The notes under the pieces are model-generated. The model had not been told where the DNA came from. It saw only the letters and a program-made list of their open reading frames with translations, and made no database searches. The translations under genes and the position numbers were made by a program. This document shows positions 56,285-64,000 of a stretch of DNA of 64,000 nt, in pieces (within the stretch, counting starts at the first letter, position 1; the number at the start of each line of letters is the position of its first letter). The DNA comes from Isoetes taiwanensis. Its lineage: Eukaryota; Streptophyta; Lycopodiopsida; Isoetales; Isoetaceae. The stretch covers positions 9,908,740 to 9,972,739 of the forward strand of contig JAJEKV010000008.1 of assembly GCA_021234155.1 (NCBI GenBank), given 5' to 3'.

Positions 56285-57220
56285 TTAACATACAGCCTAG
56301 GTATCAAGGACACGGTGCCTTATCAGATTTTGCTATATGAGACTGGGTTCTGGCCCCTACAACATTCCGCTATGCGCAGACACCTTGCATATTTCCACAA
56401 GGTTACCAGCATGGATGCACAACGTCTTCCCCCGAGGGCTTTGTTATTGGCACAAGAGCCACAACGACTGAAGAGGGTATGGCAGGAGCACTGTCAGGGG
56501 TGGTTCGCAACGTGGTCTATAGACTACCAGCAGATTGTGGCTATGCCTGATGCCCAGGGACAGGCTGCACACCTGAATGAGCACTTTGCCACCACTCTGT
56601 GGGATGCAGCCACTCGTGCAAAGCCTAAAACAGAGCACTACCACACGCAAGTTAATCCAACACTGGAACATGGCCCTCACCAGTACTTGAAAGCGCATAT
56701 ATCTATGAAGAAACGGAGAGCTATTGCCTCCGTGAGGACGGGGTCCCATCATCTCAGAATTGAGACAGGTCGTTGGACTACAGATGGAGGGCAGAGAATC
56801 CCCCGGCATGAGAGAATATGCCAGTGTTGCCACATGCGGACAGTAGAGGATGAGTACCATGCTCTGCAAGAGTGTCCGGCATATACGCATATCCGAGCAA
56901 CACATGCTGATCTTAGATGCTCTGCGGCACCGCTGCATCAATTGCTAGCATCGCCAATGGTTGCACGTCTCGCATCCTACATTTTGCAAGTCTCTGCCGT
57001 CAGAGAATCCCTTACAGGACAAGGGATTTGAGAGCCTACTACCAGGGTTTTTCCTCCCATGTAGGGGTTTTTTCATCCCAGTAGTAGGGACACATTGTAT
57101 AGTGGCATTTGTCTTTTTGGTGTGGTTTTATCTGCTTTGTGTACTGCATGTACCGTCTCATAGGTCAAGTTTGGCCTCCGCGGACGTTAAAATATACTTC
57201 CTTCCTTCCTTCCTTCCTTC
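56285..57220 (+). mobile_element. LINE 3' fragment with (TTCC)n tail
   Basis: Carries the ORF2 C-terminus (56315-57031) and a 3' untranslated region related to that of the LINE at 42.2-42.4 kb (ggcctccgcggacgtt before the tail). It ends in a tetranucleotide array (about 57199-57220). The tail differs from that of the complete LINE. The left edge is uncertain. It could be the 3' part of the LINE whose ORF1 piece ends at 30693. Confidence 0.7.
56315..57031 (+). pseudogene. LINE ORF2 C-terminal domain
   Basis: A 238-codon open frame without stops. A Cys/His cluster, R-I-C-Q-C-C-H-M with E-x-x-x-H-x-L-x-E-C some fifteen residues on, marks the zinc-knuckle-like end typical of many LINE ORF2 proteins. 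The endonuclease and RT are absent, so it is a 5'-truncated or interrupted copy. Confidence 0.7.
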
Positions 57221-59284
57221 TTACTGTAGACGTGGAGGTCCAGTATTTTGTTTAAGATTTGCATATGGTCTATTGTTCATATGCATCTGCGGGGTTGTGA
57301 AGATCCATATTTTTCAAATCTGACTGTGAAAGGGCTGTGAGAGGACAAAGTTGTATCTGCAATATGTAGATATCTTTCATGCAGGGCTGTGAAAGGGACA
57401 AACAGATGAAAACCTAGAAGTGGCTTCCACCGAAGTGTCTGCCATAGCCTATGATTTGGAAGCAAAATGTCTGTGATTGAAGTTTGAAGATTCCTGAATT
57501 TTCATGTGATGTCATTTTCTTGTTTAGAATTTGAAACTGTATTCTTTGTTTGTGCAGATAATTGCCAGTGGCCACTATCTATTTTCCCAAGGAAAATTTT
57601 GAGATGCTAGAATCTGAGCTCTAGGAACATTTTGTGCCTGGGCTTCTTCACAGAGTGGATTCACTTGGAAGAAGTTTTTCCCATATTGGAAATTTCTTAC
57701 AGGGGGTTCAATTGGTGCGAGCTTGCTAGGCAGCACAACCCATTGTGACGGTGGAGCAGGGCAGTATCTTGACTTGGAAACCATTGGTACCAAATCATAT
57801 GCTGAAATGGAAATGGCAATTTGACCCCATCAAGGGGTCAACAAATGACCATGGTATCTCCATTTGGAATAAGAGATGGAATATTCATGAGATCAATGGC
57901 CCACAATAAGTGATAAGACAAAATAAGCGATAAGATAAATTTCTTGCAAGATATAGCCTACAATAAATAATAATTTATATATTATCTATCTATCTACACC
58001 ATAGTTACCAAAAATGGCCGTATTTTACGTATAATACGGAAAATACGGATTTTACAGGAAAACCATATAAAATATAGAACGGTGCCTTCCAAAAACGGAT
58101 GTAAAATACGCCGTTGTTTTTTTTAATACGCCGTATTAACCGTTGTTTAAGGCCGTTTTTGGCATTATCACCTGACCCATATAAAAGATTGCGTGGTTCA
58201 CGTTCGTTTTTTTATCCCCTGTTGTCGAGAACACAGACCGAAATGCCATGGAGCGATTGTGGCGTGGGCGTTTGATTTCCAGTGCGGCTGGTACCTGATA
58301 GCATAGTGCCACTGATTTCCAGTGTTAAGAGGTAAGATTTGATGTCGGATTTGACCCCTGAATCCCTGATAGGTCGGACTAAAGGAGGTTCCTTTTACAG
58401 TTCTGAGAATTTATAACTGTCACAACTTCTCAGTTTTTTCTTTTGAATCATGTAAAGAATGATTCGTTCCAGTCTTATCAGTCTTATTTGTCTGTATCTG
58501 TCATATTCCTCGTTTATTTTTTTCGTTCTTGTCTCCTTCAGATTTACATGGTCATAAATCAAGCACAATCAGCATTGGGTGCACTAAAACATCCTAACGT
58601 GGAGTATTTGGTGACATTGGCGTGAAGATTAATTCAGTTAGCTCCAGACTTCCTTCGGTGAGTTACCATATCAATGCTTTTTTAATTTCTCTAGCAGCTT
58701 GTATTAAAGTTTTTGGCCATGCCGTGCTGGCTGATTTGATCATTCAGTCAAGCAAACGTTTTGATCCAGTTATTCCTCTATGCCTATATTCTACTGCCAA
58801 AAGTGCAGCTTACATATGTCATATCAAAGATGTCATTTGCAGTCTTGTCATATCAAAGATGTCATTTGCAGTCTTGTGTAGAACAGTTAACAACTTCTGA
58901 CTGTTACAAGATCAATGATGAATATACACTATGGACACACTGAAAGTGAATGGTCTACAATTGTCTGAGTGGCATGTAAAATGTAAAATTTGGATTATTG
59001 GGGTTCCCTTATTGTTTAGCAGCTTGACAGGGGAAAATTGGAGCCAGATGTACATATCTTACCATTATCATTATATCTGTTATCCTATATATATGTTTTG
59101 AATATGAGCCCCTCAATGATGGAACCGGTTATTCATGGCTGTTAGGGTCGAGAATCTTGTCCAAAATGGTATATGTACAGCGAAATGCAATAAGTAAATT
59201 GGCTTGTTATTCTGCTGTAATCATGTATTATGTTGTGTAGCAGCCATAATTGGCCATAAGGAGAGCGTTGTGTATATTATGGCC
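57221..59284. other. No gene; palindromic AT-rich patch
   Basis: At about 58010-58165 the motif acggaaaatacgg and its complement recur (for example ccgtattttacg, aatacgccgt), suggesting a small degenerate inverted-repeat element. At 58815-58880 a phrase (tcatatcaaagatgtcattt, with tgcagtcttg) is repeated twice. Nothing coding is recognised. Confidence 0.45.
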
Positions 59285-59740
59285 ATAAACTATTGCATTT
59301 AACACATTATTATTAAAATCCCCCTTAAACCCCCTTTAGTTTGGGTGCATATTCGCACGGGGGGTTACATAGGGCAGCGAGAGCCCCAAAAATATATTTA
59401 CAATACATGTACAAAATTAACACCATTAAGTACATTCTCTTGAATCTTATAGTATTTTGCAAACTTTAATATACAGTATACAAAAACTTGTACATGCATA
59501 CCCCACAAACGAGGATCGCTATGTACGGTCCAGATCTTGGAATAAAGGGCAAATATGCCCATCCGACAGCTCTCGTTGCCCGGAGTAACCCCCCGTGCGA
59601 ATATGCACCCAAACCAAAGGGGGTTTAAGGGGGATTTTAATAATAATGTGTTAAATGCAATAGTTTATGTTAATAATGTTAATGGTAGTTGTGTGTTGAT
59701 TATTATATTTAAAAAAAAATTGGGCCCTTCGGGCCCTAAC
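59285..59740. repeat. Foldback-like repeat family F, copy E
   Basis: The best preserved copy. The left arm runs from ctattgcatttaacac to acggggggtta; the right arm, from taaccccccgt to gtgttaaatgcaatag, is its near-perfect complement over about 80 bp. The core ccccacaaacgagga lies at 59502. The unit ends with the palindrome gggcccttcgggccc (59722-59736). Confidence 0.75.
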
Positions 59741-59989
59741 TAAAGGGGGTCTAAACATTAATATCTAGCATTAATTACTAAAAAGCACAATAACATCAAG
59801 ACAAACAAATTATTTCCAAATATACGTAAACACAATGTTATAAAATGGGCAAAAACAATAATATCATAAGGTTTACTGAAAGGGGCCATGGCGCCCAATA
59901 TAAAGTCAGTACAATCCAGCATGGGCATCCTGCAGAGCTCCAGATTTACCATATATCTGAGCAATCTAGTTTCCTAAGAATCTATCTCG

Positions 59990-60620
59990 GCCTGGTTGCA
60001 GCTGCAAAGCAACTAGGGATGAAGAAATGTACATGATTTATGGCTCTTGGACTGCCCCATACTGAAACCAGAGATTGTTGTCTCTATCAGTCATTCCAGC
60101 CTTGTGGAGAGACTATGTTTCCCATCCATGTATAGAGGAACACAACATTAGAGCTAGGGCCCCAAGCTCGCCCTAAATAAGTCATGCCAGAGCCACTTAT
60201 GCTGCTATGCAAAAATGAAAACCCTGCCTGCAAAGATCGTCTGTATCTCCTTTGGGCAGTGACAGAACCAACAAAGTTATGTGCCAGCGTATATATCTGA
60301 CAATTCTGCAGCACAATGCTGTGCATTAGTTTTTTCTTCAAGAAAAGGATATGGGGGAATTTAATGTGCTATTACAGTAGAAAGTTCAAAAATGACCTAA
60401 ACCTGATATAAACCTGATATAATGATCTCCCATTGCCGAATATAAAATCCACCGTCCCTTCAATATAGCAATTCTTGAAATAATGGCGACCTCTATGATC
60501 ATAAAGCGTGTCTTGGTGGCCCAAGAATATGCAATTGTAAAATGCAGCTTTGTCACCACTGATTTTAAGTGTAGCGGCCTGACCTCCACGTTGATCAGGT
60601 TTTGGGGCAGGTGCAGAATT
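59990..60620 (-). pseudogene. Pectinesterase (pectin methylesterase) gene fragment
   Basis: The - strand exon from about 60620 to 60427 encodes [32 protein letters not shown] and [15 protein letters not shown], including the catalytic Asp of GHQD and the Asp of VDFIFG. A GT donor follows. An acceptor (ctgcag) near 60308 joins in phase to NCQIYTLAHNF and SVTAQRR, then YLGRAWGPSSNVVF with the conserved Arg. The frame ends at GWND with an early stop (60087), where the family continues WGDR; a small indel there restores DRDNNLWFQYG in another phase. The N-terminal half was not found. Enzymes of this type demethylate pectin in the wall. The splice structure suggests a decayed nuclear gene rather than a retrocopy. 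Confidence 0.8.
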
Positions 60621-61631
60621 CTAAATGTGTATTTTCTGAACTGAAGGTGTAATATTAGTGATGTCCTTAGATGAAGAACTTATATGACTCCACAAAAGGG
60701 CTGCCGTGATCTTACATAAAAAGGATTAATCAAACCGGCTACCAGCTTTCGTACCTAGACCCAATGGCTCTCTGAATCAACAAATTGCTCCCTGATCAGT
60801 GACAATCACAATCAAGGCCTCACTGCTCCAGAAAATAGCATTCAGGACAATCTTCACGAATTTCCATTAGCAATACTTCAAAGGTAAAGGTTAAGACTGT
60901 AAAGGTTATGCCATTCATGCAGCAAAGTCCGGCTTCTGCCTTCTCTTCCTCTTTGAGTCATGGCCAATTGGATTAGGAAGCTTGGTCCTAAGCCCCAAAA
61001 GCTTTGTCCCTGCATCCGTAAACAGCACGGTAGAATTGGTTGCCTATACTTGCTGTATGTGGCCCATTGCAGCAAGATTAAATCCCATGGTCCCATTTAG
61101 CCGCTGTATAGCAGGATGAACAGCTGCATGGAGTGAGAGAAGCATGGACCTAGCTGATGGGTTTATAAGAAGTTTAAGACTCTACCTACGGATTTCGCCT
61201 GGCAGAGCATCTCGGCCTGCATCGTTAAGAGCCGAAACACTGACCCCTAGCTCCAAATTCAAAAACAATACCTTTTTGCTGGCATGGTGTCAAAGCTCCT
61301 TCAAACAGACGTGCTGCCAAGTTTTGAAACGATCAGGGCCAATCTTGCTGCTTCCAAGTTCTGCTGCTGTGTCCGGTCAGGATCCAAGCAATCGGCAGAG
61401 CAGAGAATAAAAACCCTAAAACCCATGAGCTCGATATCTACACTAGCTATGGACATTGTTTAGGAAAAAATACACGAGGGAAATAGACCATGAAATAGGG
61501 TGTTTATTCTGAGCCCTTGATTAAGGACTCAAGGACTCAATCTTGACCATTAAAAAAAATGCATGGCACAAGCATCATGCAAACATGGGTCTAAACCATT
61601 GAGAATATGAAATTAGAAGATGAAAATACAG
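60621..61631. other. Possible upstream part of the pectinesterase relic
   Basis: The - strand has a readable stretch at about 61150-60940 (LNGTMGFNLAAMG) that could belong to the same gene, but no pectinesterase-inhibitor or prodomain motif was clear. Confidence 0.3.
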
Positions 61632-61770
61632 TGCGCACTCTAGATGTACGCATTAGTACACCCCCTGAAATACGACCACCAAATCATATAAAAACCATAG
61701 GAAAAAACGTACAAAAATACAAAAGAAACCCCCTGTTATTATGCTACATATTGGTTCAATAATTAAATAC
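61632..61770 (-). repeat. Dispersed repeat family R copy
   Basis: Shares gcactctagatgtacgc and cccctgttattatgctac with 33845-33970. Confidence 0.6.
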
Positions 61771-61825
61771 TGCCAAAACAGAATTTTCGAAATGCTATGC
61801 TCATTGTTTCTCTTTGTTTATCTTA

Positions 61826-62015
61826 GGTACTCCTGTCATGACGAGGAAAAGGAAGACAAGTGAGGCAGCCAAAGGGCCAAGGCCAATGGATTGGTGGAAA
61901 GAGGTGCGAGTAGTTGAGAGTGAGAAGAATACGGGAAGCAATAAGTCATGGATTTGTCTATATTGCAATGAAAGCCGCACATTTCTATATGTTTTGAAGC
62001 CTAATCTATAATATA
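61826..62015 (+). pseudogene. Possible BED-type zinc-finger fragment
   Basis: A frame starting after an AG acceptor-like site encodes DWWKEVRVVES and then KSWICLYCNES. The W-x(n)-C-x-x-C arrangement resembles the start of a BED finger, as in hAT transposases. The frame is cut by the end of Helitron 2 at 62016, and no His/Cys second half was found next to it. Confidence 0.3.
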
Positions 62016-62025
62016 CTAGAAAATT

Positions 62026-62042
62026 GCCCACCGTTGGTGGGC
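62026..62042 (-). promoter_or_regulatory. Helitron 2 3' hairpin
   Basis: A perfect 7-bp stem with a 3-base loop, 6 bases from the terminal CTAG. Confidence 0.8.
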
Positions 62043-62641
62043 TTTCCGTGTGATTATACCAAGGCAATTCAAGCATTAAAAACATTAGTGGTTGTTTGAG
62101 CAGCTTCCTATGTTCAAAATGCAGTAGATGGGAACTGAAATTGTGATCGGTGGGACGTTGCTGGTGTTAATGAATATTTGAGTATGTTTGTCTCCTAACT
62201 TAGTTAAAATGCAGTTACTTGTTGCCTCTATCAAGAATTATCAATTTAGACATGTAGTTAAGGTCTCAAATATATTTGAAGTAGAAAATTCTCATTGTAT
62301 TCTTTTTAGTGTATTGTAAGACATGATTGTGTAGTCTTTGTGCTTGATGTTAGGATTTGTATTTTGATTGATAGATTCTTTGATTCGTTGATGTATTGTA
62401 TTGAATTAACATCTTGGATTGTAATTTTCTTTCGGTCTTGATTCATGTAGTTGTCATGTTGTATAGATAGTCGAAATATATGTGAAATCCATTTCGCTTT
62501 TGCTAAAATATGTTGGTATAATTTGCCTTCGTTATCCCAGAAATAGATATTAAATTAGATTGTTATCGTTCAATAGGTTTGTTGGATATGGTATTTGTTG
62601 TACCTGTGTTCTTATTTCATTCAGTTCATTCGCATTGTATC

Positions 62642-63277
62642 CTAGATTTTTTTTTGCTTCGTCACCCCCCTGTAAAAATATCGTGCCCTGATCAATTTTT
62701 TGTTGCACAGTGATGCGTTGAACCCTGGACCTGCTACACATTTTCCTTTCCAATGCGATGGAATTGGCCCCAATTTGTGATCTGACATGCTCTTGCTTTT
62801 CGGCCATATTCCTTTGTCAAATATTTCGATTATGGCATCCGATCCATACCAGGATCTCTGCCATACTCTGCTTGATGATGTTAAATTCATAGATTTTGGA
62901 TTGTATGTAGTGTGCAAATGATTCACCTTCTCCGGAATCAATTTCAAAACTCCTGGCACTTTCAGTAGCTCTTTCGCTTTGGATTGCGTCAGGCTAGCTG
63001 CAAAACCGTGGAAAACTGTGTCATAAACATTTGAGAAGATGGAATCTGATCTACAGATTTGCAAGTGTTTGATCTACAACTTTTGCAAGGGAGGATTCAA
63101 GAGCGGATGCATGCCAGCCATTGTGGGAGACAAATGCCGGAGGCTTTGCATCCTTTTGCATGTGAATAATGTAGGTTTAACCCCATCTTTAGACCCAGAA
63201 ACGGATCTAACAAAGCAGATACAAAGAATGTAGAGCAAAAGCGAAACTTTTGCCTTTCTGACGCCAAGTTCTGCCAT
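62642..63277 (-). pseudogene. Subtilisin-like protease N-terminal fragment
   Basis: An ATG at 63277 (- strand) begins MAELGVRKAKVSLLLYILC, a good signal peptide. Two frameshifts later (about 63190 and 63055) the text is that of a plant subtilase prodomain (DAKPPAFVSHNGWHAS; YDTVFHGFAASL; PGVLKLIPEK). It enters the S8 catalytic domain with IIEIFDKGIWP, where the active-site Asp is kept but the usual D-[TS]-G has Lys, and DHKLGPIPSHWKG. It stops after ARYFYRG, so the His and Ser of the triad are absent. Plant subtilases are secreted serine proteases. It lies within Helitron 2 and was probably captured. Confidence 0.8.
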
Positions 63278-63945
63278 AGCAGTCTCCGTCTTGGTGGATC
63301 TTGCAACAAATTTATGTTGAACAGATGCTATGTTCCCATGAATCTTCCACAAAATAAAGTATTGGACAAACTGGATGATATCAGAAAAATACCCCACACC
63401 ACTTCCGAACATACAGGCGCATTTTCGAGGAGTGCCTATAGCACCTTTTGGCATTAAAACATATCTGCGGGCACACTTGCTTAATGGCCTTTCCAAGCAC
63501 GTGACCTATAACATAAGAAGATATGTGAACACCCCTAACCTTCCACTTCATTAGGGTTGTGGAGTTGAGTAGGATGAACCTTTTGTGAGGCTAGGGTAAA
63601 GGAGGAATATTTGAGCACAAATTTAGACAAAGAATATAAGCAAAGGGCCAAAAACAATAGAGCATAAAGGGATTAATTAGGTTATGTGGAATGATGCCGA
63701 CGTGGAGTCTACTTGGGCCAAGTGTCCGTAAACATGGAGGAACGCGAAGAAGAATAGGGGAAGCAACAAAATATGGGACTTATACTATTAAAATATTTCT
63801 CTCACAACTTCAAAAACCCAAATGCTTCTAGTGCCTTAGTATTTTAGACAATCTAGAACTTAAATACAATAGTACCTAGTATATATTGAAGCGTGGCTTG
63901 TGAGCAATTTATTTTTCGCTTCAGGCATGTGGAATATATATTTAA
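63278..63945. other. No recognisable gene
   Basis: Upstream flank of the subtilase fragment on its strand; the frame 63496-63074 runs through it but only its end is protease-like. Confidence 0.4.
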
Positions 63946-64000
63946 CACTAGAGTTGTCCACTGGACCATCTGCGGTCCATGGACTAAAATTGGTCCATCG
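63946..64000 (+). mobile_element. CACTA-like terminus
   Basis: Starts cactagagttgtcc and contains repeated ggacca / tggtcca motifs, matching the complement of 35505-35573. The rest lies beyond the window. Confidence 0.4.

Larger units (their letters stand above)
62016..64000 (-). mobile_element. Helitron 2, 3' end and carried sequence
   Basis: On the - strand the element ends in CTAG (+ strand 62016-62019) followed by host T. Six bases before it is a perfect 7-bp hairpin with the same 3-base loop as Helitron 1 (gcccacc-aac-ggtgggc, + strand 62026-62042). Its 5' TC end was not found, so the right limit is open and the element may end inside or beyond the window. It contains a subtilase fragment. 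Confidence 0.65.

Noticed and set aside
59722-59740. Helitron end in family F (hairpin followed by ctaac)
   Set aside because: The CTAA overlaps the hairpin instead of following it by several bases, and other copies lack a CTRR end.

Overview
The window looks like nuclear DNA of a land plant, most likely a seedless vascular plant (fern or lycophyte). The reasons are short introns with GT/AG borders, plant pectinesterase and subtilase fragments, LTR elements with the plant-type initiator-tRNA primer site, and one intronless PLS-class PPR-DYW editing gene. The DYW part of that gene has features I associate with the KP-type (candidate U-to-C) clade, which is known from hornworts, lycophytes and ferns. 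Everything else is mobile-element DNA, eroded gene fragments, or AT-rich sequence in which I recognise nothing.

Left part (1-22.1 kb): a partial gene resembling the C-terminus of a tyrosine recombinase (1-457); a pectinesterase remnant (5.5-5.9 kb); several copies of a dispersed foldback-like repeat family (called F here) and of a second dispersed repeat (called R); two 5'-truncated LINE fragments with RT zinc-knuckle regions (9.3-9.9 and 16.0-17.0 kb), one with a clear 15-bp target duplication; and a 4.6-kb Mutator-like element (17.5-22.1 kb) whose long terminal inverted repeats are arrays of about 30-bp units around a broken transposase.

The PPR-DYW gene (22658-25330) begins about 520 bp from the MULE and is the only long, clearly intact host gene. 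It is followed by a TRIM retroelement (27421-27883) inserted into a 43-bp tandem duplication, and by a heavily decayed gypsy element (28-30 kb).

The region 30.3-51.5 kb is a nested stack that can be dissected because interrupted and uninterrupted copies are both present. A LINE ORF1 fragment is cut by a + strand gypsy LTR (RE1, from 30694). That LTR is split by a - strand LTR element (RE2, 30984-47890). The right LTR of RE2 is in turn broken by a hAT-type element (34121-36476), a nearly full-length LINE (36754-42400) and a Helitron (42618-47790) that carries host-like exons and a hairpin MITE. RE1 resumes with its primer-binding site, gag-like frames, a short histone-H3-like segment and an integrase with a substituted first catalytic residue.

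The right part (51.5-64 kb) holds - strand chromodomain-bearing gypsy ends (52.9-55.1 kb), a LINE 3' end (56.3-57.2 kb), another F repeat, a pectinesterase pseudogene (60.1-60.6 kb), and the 3' end of a second Helitron (from 62016 rightwards) carrying a subtilase fragment. The window ends inside a CACTA-like terminus. Apart from the PPR gene, the genes do not form a pathway; the interest lies in the transposon architecture and the captured host fragments.
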